DNA of 64,000 bases from Sulfurimonas sp. SAG-AH-194-I05 (GCF_029215955.1 NZ_JAEMVA010000007.1:1-64000); one strand, 5' to 3'; positions 26,824-35,656 are shown, counted from the first letter of the stretch. Numbers and translations: made by a program. The notes: generated by a model from the sequence alone, not told the origin.

Positions 26824-27711
26824 ATGGACTTAAACAAATTACGAACAGAACGTGAAAAATGGATGACATGGAAAAATATTCTTCCATTAAGAGAAGTTTT
26901 AAGCACTTTAAGAAAAGGTGACTGGCATGTGGATATTGGAGATGTTATTACCATACATGGGGACTATGAAGGTATAAAAGAAAGTGCAAAGCTTCTTATG
27001 CCTTGGAGAAAGGGTCCATTTAAACTATTTGATACATTTATAGATACAGAATGGCAAAGTAATATAAAATATAACTTATTACGACCACATTTTAATTTAA
27101 AAGATAAAAGAGTTGCCGATATAGGGTGTAACAATGGTTACTATTTGTTTCGTATGCAAGAAGATGCTCCAAAGTCACTCGTAGGATTCGATCCTTCGCC
27201 ACTTTATAAAACACAGTTTGATTTTATAAATCACTTTGTCAAAAGTGACATAGTTTATGAGCTCTTAGGTGTTGAGCATGTGGAATTTTATGAAGAAAAA
27301 TTCGATATAATTTTTTGTTTAGGTGTTTTATACCATAGAAGTGATCCTGTTGCAATGCTTAAACAACTTTATAAAGGGCTTGATAAAAAGGGTGAAGTGA
27401 TTCTTGATACTTTTTATATACAAGGCGAGGGGGAGATGTGTTTATGTCCCGAGTCCTCGTATTCTAAAATACCAAATATTTATTTTGTTCCTACTATAGG
27501 GGCATTAAAAAACTGGTGTTTACGAGCAGGATTTTCTAGTTTTGAAGTTTTAGAAACTTCTGTGACACAAGCTAATGAGCAAAGAAAAACAGAGTGGATA
27601 GAAGGGCAGTCGTTAGAAGACTTTTTAGATCCAGAAGATACAACCAAGACAGTAGAAGGCTATCCAGCTCCAGCAAGAGTATATGTACGATTAATAAAGG
27701 ACAAAAAATGA
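26824..27711 (+). CDS. cmoB: tRNA U34 carboxymethyltransferase
   Basis: CmoB uses carboxy-SAM to form cmo5U at tRNA position 34. The 295-residue protein has the family's N-terminal region with [13 protein letters not shown] and [16 protein letters not shown]-fold [15 protein letters not shown] follows (from about residue 97), then the [16 protein letters not shown] segment. The residues around WRKGPF and GVLYHR are diagnostic against other methyltransferases. CmoA, which makes carboxy-SAM, is not in the window. The next gene starts with an ATGA overlap. Confidence 0.95.
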   Translation: MDLNKLRTEREKWMTWKNILPLREVLSTLRKGDWHVDIGDVITIHGDYEGIKESAKLLMPWRKGPFKLFDTFIDTEWQSNIKYNLLRPHFNLKDKRVADIGCNNGYYLFRMQEDAPKSLVGFDPSPLYKTQFDFINHFVKSDIVYELLGVEHVEFYEEKFDIIFCLGVLYHRSDPVAMLKQLYKGLDKKGEVILDTFYIQGEGEMCLCPESSYSKIPNIYFVPTIGALKNWCLRAGFSSFEVLETSVTQANEQRKTEWIEGQSLEDFLDPEDTTKTVEGYPAPARVYVRLIKDKK

Positions 27712-28205
27712 CAGAAGAGATACCAGACGAAGAGTTAGAATTAGAAGATTATATAAATGATGAAGAGCCTACTCTTATTCAAACACATGAAAAAGTGAAT
27801 TCAGAACTTAATGGTGAAATTATTACTTTAGAAAAAGGTTATGTTGAACTTCGTCTGACAACAACTCCTGAAATGATCGCTGATAGTATTGGTCTTATTC
27901 ATGGAGGTTTTATTTTTTGTGCTGCGGATTATGCGGCTATGGTTGCTGTAAATGAAAAAAATGTTGTTTTAGTTGCGAGTGATTGTCAGTTTCTCTCTCC
28001 TGTAAAATTTCATGATGAGGTAAACTTTGTGGCAAGAGCTCGTCAGTTAGAAGGTAAAAAGCGAAATGTTCATGTAGTAGGTCATGTTCATGATATTAAA
28101 GTTTTTGAGGGTGAATTTAAGACAGTCATTACAGAAAGACATGTCTTAAAATTAAAGCTCATTGATGGTGATTCCAAACAACATGGAGAGAGTGGAATTA
28201 TTTAA
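27708..28205 (+). CDS. hot-dog-fold thioesterase-like protein
   Basis: This 165-residue protein has a PaaI/YiiD-like hot-dog domain: a [21 protein letters not shown] helix preceded by the [19 protein letters not shown] strands. A long acidic N-terminal extension ([19 protein letters not shown]) is unusual. It starts with ATGA overlapping the cmoB stop, so translation is coupled. Such proteins hydrolyse acyl-CoAs; the substrate is unknown. Its end overlaps the convergent methyltransferase by 8 bases. Confidence 0.85.
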   Translation: MTEEIPDEELELEDYINDEEPTLIQTHEKVNSELNGEIITLEKGYVELRLTTTPEMIADSIGLIHGGFIFCAADYAAMVAVNEKNVVLVASDCQFLSPVKFHDEVNFVARARQLEGKKRNVHVVGHVHDIKVFEGEFKTVITERHVLKLKLIDGDSKQHGESGII

Positions 28206-28794
28206 TCGCAGTGAGTAAAAATACTCCAAAGTCTCTTTGTGGTTTTTTAATGGTGTTAATATTTTCAAAAATTACATTTTTAAAGCCACATGCTTCAACG
28301 ATTTGACAAAGCTCCTCTTTGTCAAAACCAAAGTGGTAAACACCCGTGTTGTCTGAATGAAAAGTACCATCTTCTTTCTCCAAATCAGCTATGGCTAAAA
28401 AACCATTTTTATTTATATTTTTATATATAGTTTGAAAGAAAAGTTTTAGATTTTCTACATGGTGGAGTGTCATTGAACTGACAATACCGTCAAAAATTTC
28501 TGAAGTAGGATTTGTGACAATATCCACATGCCAGGGTTCTATGCTTAAGTCTGTTGTGTTTTTTTCTTCTAGTTTTTCAAGCATAGCCTTTGAAGTATCA
28601 ACACCGATAACTTCTTCTACACTCTTAGCTATTTCAAAACCTAAAAGACCAGTACCTACACCAAAGTCCATAACGCGCATGTGTGCGTTGAGTACAATTT
28701 TTTTCTCTATAGCATTTGCGATAGTTTTAGCACCGTTGGTTCGTGTACTTCCTTTGTCCCAGTTGTTTGCTTTGTCTTTAAAATTATCTCGCAT
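28198..28794 (-). CDS. class I SAM-dependent methyltransferase
   Basis: This 198-residue methyltransferase starts at an ATG overlapping the stop of the upstream hydrolase gene (TAATG). A TTG 18 bases earlier is open but less likely. Motif I is VMDFGVGTGLLGFEIA and is followed by the acidic loop VIGVDTSKAML. The C-terminal half has the usual FLAIADLEKEDG strand. Substrate is unknown. The C-terminal coding region contains a chance-looking perfect inverted repeat at 28302-28326. Confidence 0.86.
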   Translation of the reverse strand: MRDNFKDKANNWDKGSTRTNGAKTIANAIEKKIVLNAHMRVMDFGVGTGLLGFEIAKSVEEVIGVDTSKAMLEKLEEKNTTDLSIEPWHVDIVTNPTSEIFDGIVSSMTLHHVENLKLFFQTIYKNINKNGFLAIADLEKEDGTFHSDNTGVYHFGFDKEELCQIVEACGFKNVIFENINTIKKPQRDFGVFLLTAIK

Positions 28795-29390
28795 TAAAGA
28801 GTCCTTATCCAATAATCAGCGTGCTGTTGTTCTTGCTTTATAGTGGTAGTACCACCATGACCAGGATAGAGAATTTTATCATAAGTGATTTTTTTAAATC
28901 GTTCTAAAGAGTCTTTCATATCTTGGGGGTTAGAATATGGAAAATCAGTTCTTCCAATAGAACGCTCAAAAATAAAGTCTCCACTAAACATAGCATCACC
29001 TATTTCTATGGTTGAGCATCCGGGGCAGTGTCCAGGAAAATGACGAAATTTAATTTTCACACCTTGAATTTCAAATTCTTTATTATCAGGTTCAACTACT
29101 ACATCCGGATAAGAAGGTGGTAAATCAGGCATCCAATCACTTGATGTAAGAAGCATTACATCACCTTTTGGAGTGTAAAGAGGAATGTTGAATTTTTCTT
29201 GTACTTCTGTGTTGGACCATACATGGTCAAAGTGTCCATGTGTGTTTAAAATTGCTACAGGATTGGTGACATTAGCACTTACCCAAGCAGTTGCGTCTAC
29301 CCCAGGGTCAATTATAAAGTCTTTTCCATCTACAGTAATAATATAGCAATTTGTTTGGTACGGACCCATGGGTTGTACTTTAACACGCAT
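28794..29390 (-). CDS. metallo-beta-lactamase-fold hydrolase (glyoxalase II-like)
   Basis: This 198-residue metal hydrolase has THGHFDH (H51, H53, D55, H56), a HFPGHCPGC ligand His near 117 and a C-terminal YPGHGGTTT (about 177). These are all the usual di-metal ligands. Similar enzymes hydrolyse S-lactoylglutathione or other thioesters, or act as persulfide dioxygenases; the sequence does not decide. Its start touches the stop of the 85-residue gene upstream, so the three minus genes form an operon. Confidence 0.88.
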   Translation of the reverse strand: MRVKVQPMGPYQTNCYIITVDGKDFIIDPGVDATAWVSANVTNPVAILNTHGHFDHVWSNTEVQEKFNIPLYTPKGDVMLLTSSDWMPDLPPSYPDVVVEPDNKEFEIQGVKIKFRHFPGHCPGCSTIEIGDAMFSGDFIFERSIGRTDFPYSNPQDMKDSLERFKKITYDKILYPGHGGTTTIKQEQQHADYWIRTL

Positions 29391-29647
29391 TATATTTCAC
29401 CATCTTGCCAAGCTTCTACGGCTTTTATAAGGTTGTCAAACCCATCAACTTTCCCAACTATGAAAATCTCATCAAAAATATAACAACAAACGGAGCCATT
29501 GAGAGCCATTAAAAAAACAGCGTACTCATCGTCTGCTCTTCTGTCAGTTGAAATTACCATCATACCATCTACCGTATCGTTGAGTGTAGGTATTACATCG
29601 TATTCTACATTTATAAGTTTTTTGCCATCGCTTACATAATTAGCCAT
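29390..29647 (-). CDS. uncharacterised 85-residue protein
   Basis: I do not recognise the family. The acidic 85-residue protein has no membrane segment and alternates strands and helices (MANYVSDGKKLINVEYD, SVCCYIFDEIFIVGKVDGFDNLIKAVEAWQ), with a vicinal Cys pair at about 54-55. It is the first gene of a three-gene operon with the MBL-fold hydrolase and methyltransferase (stop and start overlap by one base). An AAAGAGG site precedes the start. The Cys pair next to a glyoxalase-like gene is suggestive only. Confidence 0.65.
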   Translation of the reverse strand: MANYVSDGKKLINVEYDVIPTLNDTVDGMMVISTDRRADDEYAVFLMALNGSVCCYIFDEIFIVGKVDGFDNLIKAVEAWQDGEI

Positions 29648-29692
29648 AAGTACCTCTTTAAAATAATGAGATAATAATACAGTTTTTTAGTT

Positions 29693-29710
29693 ACAAAGCT
29701 TTGTTATAAT
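29693..29710 (+). promoter_or_regulatory. extended -10 promoter of the DUF455 gene overlapping a 12-bp palindrome
   Basis: TGTTATAAT (29702-29710) is an extended -10 element. The perfect palindrome ACAAAGCTTTGT (29693-29704) overlaps its upstream edge, leaving room for a repressor. The -10 box to start distance is about 38 bases. Confidence 0.45.
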
Positions 29711-29748
29711 CTTTTTAATATAAATTACTTAAAGAAGATGAAGTCCAT

Positions 29749-30564
29749 ATGCAATTTTTTACGCACCTAGAAGCTATTTTAAAAGAAAAGATACCACATT
29801 GTAAGATACAAATGTTTCAGTATTTTTATACAAAATATAAAAAAGGGAATGTTTTATTTGAAGATACGTATAATGCATTACTATTTGAGAATCCTTCTTA
29901 TATTTCCACATGTACAGTAGTACCACCACAAGACGTACCAAAAAGAAGTAACTTAACTGCAAAAGAGGGACAAATAGTCCTCGTTCATGCTATTGCGCAT
30001 ATAGAATACTCAGCTATTGATCTAGCACTTGATGGTGCGTATAGGTTTTCCCACATGCCAAAGAAGTATTATGATGATTGGCTAGATGTAGCAAATGATG
30101 AAATACGTCATTTTCTTATGTTAGAAGAACTCTTGCATGAGCTAGGTTCAAGTTATGGAGCAGTGAATGTACATAATGCCTTGTTTGAAGCAAGTCAAAG
30201 AACCCAAACCTTACTTGAGCGTATGGCAGTCGTTCCGAGGTACTTAGAAGCAAATGGACTTGATGCAACACCTTTGATTTTAAAAAAACTTCACAAGCTT
30301 CCAAAAAGTGAAATGATAGAAAAAATTATAAACGTCCTAAGCATTATTTTAGAAGAAGAAGTAGAGCATGTGAAAAAAGGCGATGTTTGGTTCACTTACG
30401 CATGTGAGAAAGAGGGTGTATCAAGCGAAATATACTTTGAAATCATAAAGAAGTACTATCCACAAGGGTTTTTAAGAGCTAAAAATATTAATATAGAAGC
30501 TAGAAAAGAAGCAGGGTTCTCTTGTAGTGAATTAAAGCACATGGCACATAAAGAAGTTTGTTAA
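29749..30564 (+). CDS. DUF455-family ferritin-like protein
   Basis: This 271-residue cytoplasmic protein resembles DUF455, a ferritin-like, possibly diiron helical family. Candidate metal ligands are E and H in the AIAHIEYSAID and DEIRHFLMLEELL helices (about 84-131). A third helix has ILEEEVEHVKKGD near 200. Related proteins are annotated as rhamnosyltransferase-like or MiaE-like without firm basis, so no enzyme activity is assigned. It has its own promoter and is followed by nadE after 52 bases. Confidence 0.8.
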   Translation: MQFFTHLEAILKEKIPHCKIQMFQYFYTKYKKGNVLFEDTYNALLFENPSYISTCTVVPPQDVPKRSNLTAKEGQIVLVHAIAHIEYSAIDLALDGAYRFSHMPKKYYDDWLDVANDEIRHFLMLEELLHELGSSYGAVNVHNALFEASQRTQTLLERMAVVPRYLEANGLDATPLILKKLHKLPKSEMIEKIINVLSIILEEEVEHVKKGDVWFTYACEKEGVSSEIYFEIIKKYYPQGFLRAKNINIEARKEAGFSCSELKHMAHKEVC

Positions 30565-30575
30565 AGTATTTTAGC

Positions 30576-30581
30576 TACAAT
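30576..30581 (+). promoter_or_regulatory. -10 box for nadE
   Basis: TACAAT preceded by TTTTAGC, 35 bases upstream of nadE, fits the AT-rich promoters of this phylum. The nearest purine-rich site (AAAAGG) lies 13 bases before the ATG, a longer spacing than usual. Confidence 0.35.
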
Positions 30582-30616
30582 TTAAATATAAATAAAGAAA
30601 AGGTTTCAAAATTATT

Positions 30617-31423
30617 ATGAGTAAATACTCGCAAATTACAGATTATTTAGAACATTTTTTAGATAACGAAGTGAGAAAAACTGGAATTTTAAAGGTTGTT
30701 ATTGGTTTAAGTGGTGGTCTTGATTCTGCTGTTGTAGCAGTTTTAGCACAAAGAGTTTTTAAAGATGATTTACTTTGTGTGAAAATGCCATCGCAGTATT
30801 CTTCGCAAAGTTCTTTAGCTGATGCAGATGAATTATGTCGTGATTTTAATCTTCGTTCAGAGACTGCTTCAATAGAACCTATGCTTCGTGCATATGAAGA
30901 GATGAATCCAAATCTTAACAATCTTAGAAAAGGAAACTTTTCTTCTCGTATGCGTATGTCTACGATCTTTGATATTTCAGCAAGAGAAAATGCTCTTGTA
31001 CTAGGAACAAGTAACAAAAGTGAACTTATGTTAGGGTATGGTACACTTAATGGAGACCTTGCAAGTGCACTCAATCCTATAGGTGATTTGTATAAAAGTG
31101 AAGTTTTTGAATTAGCAGAGTATTTAGGTGTAACAAAGAGTATCATTAAAAAGCCTCCATCGGCAGACCTTTGGGATGGTCAGAGTGATGAGGATGATTT
31201 AGGGTATACTTACGAAAAATTAGATGAGGTAATGAAACTGTATGTAGAGAAGAGGCTACAGCGCAGTGAAATTATTCGTTTAGGACATGATACCAAGATG
31301 TTAGATATGATAATAGAGAGAATTTTTCGTAATCATTTTAAAAGAAAAATGCCACTTATCGCAAAGTTAACATCACGAACTTTAAATCATGACTTTAATT
31401 ATCCTCGAGATATAAGACTATAG
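30617..31423 (+). CDS. nadE: NH3-dependent NAD+ synthetase
   Basis: NadE amidates nicotinic acid adenine dinucleotide to NAD+, using ammonia; no glutaminase domain is present. The 268-residue protein has the P-loop SGGLDS (32-37) and the GLYK-like contact region YKSEVFELAEYLG. The acceptor segment KSELMLGYGTLNGDLAS is conserved. A C-terminal extension beyond the classic fold (FKRKMPLIAKLTSRTLNHDFNYPRDIRL) resembles a Sulfurimonas-type NadE. It lies 9 bases before the DegT gene. Confidence 0.94.
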   Translation: MSKYSQITDYLEHFLDNEVRKTGILKVVIGLSGGLDSAVVAVLAQRVFKDDLLCVKMPSQYSSQSSLADADELCRDFNLRSETASIEPMLRAYEEMNPNLNNLRKGNFSSRMRMSTIFDISARENALVLGTSNKSELMLGYGTLNGDLASALNPIGDLYKSEVFELAEYLGVTKSIIKKPPSADLWDGQSDEDDLGYTYEKLDEVMKLYVEKRLQRSEIIRLGHDTKMLDMIIERIFRNHFKRKMPLIAKLTSRTLNHDFNYPRDIRL

Positions 31424-31432
31424 GAAAATATT

Positions 31433-32560
31433 ATGAAAACTAAAATACCATTTAGTAAATTTATTAGTGGAAGAGAAGCACACTCAAATGTAAGCGATGC
31501 TTTAGATGGGGAAGATGTTAATCAAGTAGGACAACTTGAAGATGAATTTTCTTCATATATTGGAGTTGAATACGCAATAGCTACTTCACATGGTACAGAT
31601 GCACTGCACTTAGCAATGTTGGCTTTTGACCTCAAGCGTGGTGATAAAGTAGTATGTTCTGTAAATGCGCATCCTAATGTACCAGAAGTTGTTCGTCATT
31701 TTGATGCTGAACCTGTATTTATTGACATTGATGCAGATACGTACAACATAAATCTTGATGCACTCGAAAATTACCTAGAAGATAATCAGTCTAAAAAATT
31801 AAAAGCTGTAATTATTACACATATAGCTGGTGATACTATTGATTTACAAAGACTTTATTCAATGGCTAAAATTTATGATGTAAAAATTGTAGAAAATGCA
31901 AATGATTCATTTGGTGCTACATATAAAGGTGAAAAAATAGGCTCAACGGGTGCTGATGTAACCTGTTTTGATTTTTCACCACATTTAAAGAAAAATATTT
32001 GTAATGGTGGTATGCTTGTTACAAATGATGAAGAAATTATGCAAAGAGCGAAACTTCTTCGTAATCATGGAATAACAAGAGATGAAGATGCTTTAGAATA
32101 TATTTATGAAGTTATTGATATTGGTAATGATTATACGATGAGTGAATTAAATGCAGCCTATATTCGTGCGCAGATAATGGAACAAGATGCCAATATTACG
32201 AGACATCAAGAGATAGCAGAAATGTATACAAAAGCGCTTGCATCTGTTGAACATGTACGTGTACCAAGGAGCGAAAACGAAGAACATCCTTTTTCTCTTT
32301 ATATAGTGAAAATTGATAAAAATCGTGATTCTTTTGCTGTGGAGCTTAAAAAAGAGGGTATTGAGACAGGTCTACATTATATTCCTTTACATTTTTTAAC
32401 ATACTATAAATCAAAATATTCTTTACGAATAAATGATTTTCCTGTAGCTCTTCGAACATACCAACAAGTTTTATCTCTTCCAATGTACACAGGTATGACA
32501 GACAAAGAAGTTAAATTTGTATGTGATAAAATCAAAAAAATAGCATCTTCAAGAGTGTAA
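31433..32560 (+). CDS. DegT/DnrJ/EryC1/StrS-family aminotransferase
   Basis: This 375-residue PLP enzyme has ATSHGTDALHLAMLAFDLKRGD, typical of sugar aminotransferases of the PglE/WecE type. Another conserved stretch is DFSPHLKKNICNGGMLV, where the PLP lysine is in LKKNI. The HIAGDTIDL and NANDSFGATYKGEKIGSTG motifs are also present. Such enzymes transaminate nucleotide-sugars for surface glycans. Neighbouring lpxK suggests an LPS role, but no other glycan gene is nearby. Confidence 0.9.
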   Translation: MKTKIPFSKFISGREAHSNVSDALDGEDVNQVGQLEDEFSSYIGVEYAIATSHGTDALHLAMLAFDLKRGDKVVCSVNAHPNVPEVVRHFDAEPVFIDIDADTYNINLDALENYLEDNQSKKLKAVIITHIAGDTIDLQRLYSMAKIYDVKIVENANDSFGATYKGEKIGSTGADVTCFDFSPHLKKNICNGGMLVTNDEEIMQRAKLLRNHGITRDEDALEYIYEVIDIGNDYTMSELNAAYIRAQIMEQDANITRHQEIAEMYTKALASVEHVRVPRSENEEHPFSLYIVKIDKNRDSFAVELKKEGIETGLHYIPLHFLTYYKSKYSLRINDFPVALRTYQQVLSLPMYTGMTDKEVKFVCDKIKKIASSRV

Positions 32561-32561
32561 A

Positions 32562-33479
32562 ATAATCTCTTTCAAATCTTTTGTATTTTGGGTTGAAGAA
32601 TACTTCTACAACCCAAATATTTTTCAAAAAACTCTTTCTTTTTTTCTCGTACCACTTTCGTTTCTTTATTGCTTCATTATGTGGCTTCGTTATAAAAGTA
32701 AAACACCCTATGACTTTTCTATTCCCATTATAAGTATAGGAAACCTTAGTGTTGGTGGGAGTGGCAAAACACCACTTACGAGTGCCTTAGCTTTAAGATA
32801 TGAAGATGTAGCAATTATTTTACGTGGTTATGGGAGAGAGAGTAGGGGTCTTTATATTGTTAAAAATAAAGATGCAATTTTATGTGATGTTAAAGTAAGT
32901 GGTGATGAGGCGATGATTTATGCGCATAAAGTACCACATTCTCTTGTTATAGTTAGTGAAGATAGAACAAAAGGTATAGAAAAAGCAAAAGAACTAGGTG
33001 CTAAAATAATCTTTTTAGATGATGCTTACTCTAAACATGGAATTAAAAAATTAGATTTTTTAATTGATGTGACTGTGGCTAATAAACGCTGTTTTCCATC
33101 GGGTGCTTTTAGAGAAAGACTTTGGAATTCTAAAGAAGCATATGTACTCCAAGAAGGAAGTGACTTTAAAAGAGTAGTAGAGCTTAAAGACAAATATGAT
33201 AAAATGTCACTTGTTACAGCTATTGCTCGACCACAGAGGTTAGATAAGTTTTTACCCTCAGTTGTGAGTAAACATTATTTTGAAGATCATTATTCCTTTA
33301 AAAAAAGTGAATTAGAAGATATTCTTAGTAATGATGGCTCAGATTCACTTTTAGTAACGTATAAAGATTTTGTAAAAGTGCAATCTTTTGGGCTTCCATT
33401 ATCGCTACTTGATTTACATGTGGAAGTTGATGAAAAAGTATATGAAATAATAGGAAATTATATTGCAAAAGAAAATTGA
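32562..33479 (+). CDS. lpxK: tetraacyldisaccharide 4'-kinase with a non-standard start
   Basis: LpxK phosphorylates the lipid A disaccharide. The family's Walker region is IIISIGNLSVGGSGKTPL-like. The first ATG (32679) gives only 266 residues and cuts off the N-terminal membrane helix. In-frame codons upstream read FVFWVEEYFYNPNIFQK then LSFFLVPLSFLYCFIMW, which matches the known LpxK N-terminus. That frame is open back to 32544 but contains no ATG, GTG or TTG. An AAGAG site (32551-32555) is well placed for the ATA at 32562 or the ATC at 32565. I therefore list 32562; the exact start is uncertain, and a sequencing error is the alternative. Confidence 0.8.
   Translation: MISFKSFVFWVEEYFYNPNIFQKTLSFFLVPLSFLYCFIMWLRYKSKTPYDFSIPIISIGNLSVGGSGKTPLTSALALRYEDVAIILRGYGRESRGLYIVKNKDAILCDVKVSGDEAMIYAHKVPHSLVIVSEDRTKGIEKAKELGAKIIFLDDAYSKHGIKKLDFLIDVTVANKRCFPSGAFRERLWNSKEAYVLQEGSDFKRVVELKDKYDKMSLVTAIARPQRLDKFLPSVVSKHYFEDHYSFKKSELEDILSNDGSDSLLVTYKDFVKVQSFGLPLSLLDLHVEVDEKVYEIIGNYIAKEN
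32587..32617 (+). other. strong hairpin overlapping the lpxK N-terminal codons
   Basis: Nine-base arms TTTGGGTTG (32587-32595) and CAACCCAAA (32609-32617) enclose a second 4-bp stem (AGAA at 32597-32600, TTCT at 32604-32607) around a TAC loop, with one A:A mismatch. It is followed by TATTTTTC, which makes it resemble an intrinsic terminator after the DegT gene. However, it also encodes conserved LpxK residues. It may act as an attenuator or translational brake. Confidence 0.55.
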
Positions 33480-34314
33480 AACGGTAAAAACACTTCTTGA
33501 TGCCTTGCCGTTTATAAAAGAGTTTAATAAAGAAATAGTAGTAATTAAATATGGTGGATCAGCACAAACATCACCACAGTTAAAAGAGAAATTTGCTGAA
33601 GATATTTTACTTATGTATCTTGTTGGGATTCGTCCTGTTATTATTCACGGTGGTGGTAGTAAAATTACTGAAATGCTCGGTGCTCTCAGTATAGAAACAA
33701 AGTTCATAGAAGGACAACGTGTGACTACTAAAGAAGTTATGCGTATTGCAGAGATGATTTTAAGTGGAGAAATTAATAAAGATTTAGTTTCTCTTTTAAA
33801 CTCACATGGTGCAAAGGCTATTGGTGTGAGTGGTAAAGATGCACATTTTATAACTGGAGTTGCAAAAGACTTCGCAAAATGGGGTTTAACTGGAAATATT
33901 ACAAATGTTAAATCAGATGTAATTATGAATCTTATGGATGAAAAATTCATTCCTGTTATTGCGCCTATTGCTGCTGGTGAAGAGATGGGACATCCTGGTT
34001 TTAATATTAATGCTGATCTTTGTGCTTCGTATGTTGCCAAGGCTATTGGTGCAAATAAAATTATTTTTCTTACAGATACTGCTGGAGTGCTCAATAATGA
34101 CAAAGTACTTCTTGACACTTTAACAAAAGATGAGGTTGAAGCACTCAAAGCGGATGGTACGATTCACGGAGGAATGGTTCCAAAAGTAGATGCATGTTTA
34201 GAAGCGATTAATGGTGGTGTTCATAAAGCGCATATTATTGATGGAAGGTTAGAACACTCAATGCTTTTAGAACTTTTTACTTCAGAGGGTGTTGGTACAC
34301 AAATAGTTAAATAA
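33463..34314 (+). CDS. argB: acetylglutamate kinase
   Basis: ArgB phosphorylates N-acetylglutamate in arginine synthesis. The 283-residue protein has the amino-acid-kinase motifs VVIKYGGSAQ, VIIHGGGSKITEML and KIIFLTDTAGVLNN, and a C-terminal VPKVDACLEAINGGVHKAHIIDG. The N-terminal helix (QKKIETVKTLLDALPFIKEF) is like that of arginine-sensitive ArgB forms. It starts at TTG 33463, overlapping the lpxK stop by 17 bases. ArgH is encoded 8 kb downstream on the same strand. Confidence 0.96.
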   Translation: MQKKIETVKTLLDALPFIKEFNKEIVVIKYGGSAQTSPQLKEKFAEDILLMYLVGIRPVIIHGGGSKITEMLGALSIETKFIEGQRVTTKEVMRIAEMILSGEINKDLVSLLNSHGAKAIGVSGKDAHFITGVAKDFAKWGLTGNITNVKSDVIMNLMDEKFIPVIAPIAAGEEMGHPGFNINADLCASYVAKAIGANKIIFLTDTAGVLNNDKVLLDTLTKDEVEALKADGTIHGGMVPKVDACLEAINGGVHKAHIIDGRLEHSMLLELFTSEGVGTQIVK

Positions 34315-34339
34315 AATGAGTTATAATGATAAAGAAATT

Positions 34340-34759
34340 ATGAAAAAATCTTTATTGAAAATTTTAGTTCTATGCTTCTTTTTATTTACTGCTCTTGGAG
34401 CAAATGAATATAAAAGTATAGATACAATTGAATTAAAAAAAGATGAGCATAAAAAAATACTTGTTACATATGGAAAAATTGCAAAACTTTTTAAGTTTAG
34501 ATGGACATTATATGTAAATAATGGCTTAGTAATTTTACGTTCCTATGATAGAATAGTGGCTCAAAACATGCTTTATTTAAGACATAAAAATAGAAGTTTC
34601 CGTGTCGATTTAATGCCAAAGGGTTTAGGTTCTATAAAAGTTCCTTATTTATTGGTAAAGTTTATAGAGTTTAATTATAAAACAAATAAAGCGACATTCA
34701 AAATGTACTTATCTGATGACACAGGTGTAGTAACTTTAGAATATTTAAAAGAGAAGTAA
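34340..34759 (+). CDS. uncharacterised exported protein
   Basis: This 139-residue protein has a clear signal peptide when started at ATG 34340 (MKKSLLKILVLCFFLFTALGANEY). The frame is also open from ATG 34316, but that one lacks a ribosome binding site. After cleavage it is a small basic periplasmic protein rich in predicted strands (FRWTLYVNNGLVILRSYDRI, LVKFIEFNYKTNKATFKMYL). I do not recognise a family. It sits between argB and the polyprenyl synthase with short spacers. Confidence 0.7.
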   Translation: MKKSLLKILVLCFFLFTALGANEYKSIDTIELKKDEHKKILVTYGKIAKLFKFRWTLYVNNGLVILRSYDRIVAQNMLYLRHKNRSFRVDLMPKGLGSIKVPYLLVKFIEFNYKTNKATFKMYLSDDTGVVTLEYLKEK

Positions 34760-34768
34760 AGAGAGATA

Positions 34769-35656
34769 ATGCAAAGAGTTGAGAGTGAAATAGCAAGATT
34801 AATTAAAGAGATAGACTATGAGGAAGTGACACGTTTGTTTTCGATGCTATCTGGTGGTAAAAGATTACGAGCAAAACTTATTTTAAAAATTGCACCTACG
34901 CATGAACAAGCTCCACTTTTAGCAGCTATTGTAGAATTGATTCATGCTGCAAGTTTATTGCATGACGATGTAATAGATGATGCACTCACACGTCGTGGAG
35001 TTACTTCTGTAAATGCAACACATGGAAGTAAAACGGCTGTTATGCTTGGTGATGTTTTATACTCTAAGGGTTTTACGGAACTTGTACGTTTTGACCCTTC
35101 TATTGCAAAAGTTATTGCTTCTTCTGTTACTGCCCTTTCAAAGGGTGAAATGATGGATGTAATGATGGCAGATACGTTTAATTTTGATGCAAAAAAGTAC
35201 CTTGATATGCTCTATTTAAAAACTGCGACACTTATCGAAGCGGCGGCAATTGCGGCTGCTATGCTTAGTGGGAAAGATGAAAAAGCACATAGTATCTATG
35301 GACGTAATCTTGGTCTTTCTTTTCAAATTATTGATGATATTTTAGATATTACTTCAGATGAAAAAACACTTGGAAAACCTACGATGAATGATTTTGTGGA
35401 AGGAAAATGTACATTGCCTTATATTTATTTATATGCGTCGTTGCATGAAGATGACAAAAAACGATTAAAAAATTCACATGCGAAGACTATCGATACAAGT
35501 GAAGCTTTGTGGATAAAGCAAGAGATGCAAAAACATAAGTGTATTGAAAAATCTTTTGCACTTGCAAAAGAACTCTCACATGAAGCAATGAATGCTGTAA
35601 AGGAAGAAACAGCACTTATAGAGATTTTACAAACTATGATAAAAAGAAGTTATTAA
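34769..35656 (+). CDS. trans-polyprenyl diphosphate synthase (IspB-like)
   Basis: This 295-residue enzyme elongates isoprenoid chains, probably for the menaquinone tail. It has two aspartate-rich motifs: DDVIDD (66-71), preceded by the LIHAASLLH helix, and DDILD (about 189-193) followed by SDEKTLGKPTMNDFVEGKCTLP. FARM-region residues suggest a long product (C35-C40), but I cannot fix the chain length. hemA starts within its stop (TAATG), so the two are translationally coupled. Confidence 0.93.
   Translation: MQRVESEIARLIKEIDYEEVTRLFSMLSGGKRLRAKLILKIAPTHEQAPLLAAIVELIHAASLLHDDVIDDALTRRGVTSVNATHGSKTAVMLGDVLYSKGFTELVRFDPSIAKVIASSVTALSKGEMMDVMMADTFNFDAKKYLDMLYLKTATLIEAAAIAAAMLSGKDEKAHSIYGRNLGLSFQIIDDILDITSDEKTLGKPTMNDFVEGKCTLPYIYLYASLHEDDKKRLKNSHAKTIDTSEALWIKQEMQKHKCIEKSFALAKELSHEAMNAVKEETALIEILQTMIKRSY

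Noticed and set aside
28302-28326. Perfect 10-bp inverted repeat (TTTGACAAAG and its complement) with a 5-base loop
   Set aside because: It lies inside the methyltransferase coding sequence, has no T-run and no promoter context; codons for FDKEELCQI explain it.
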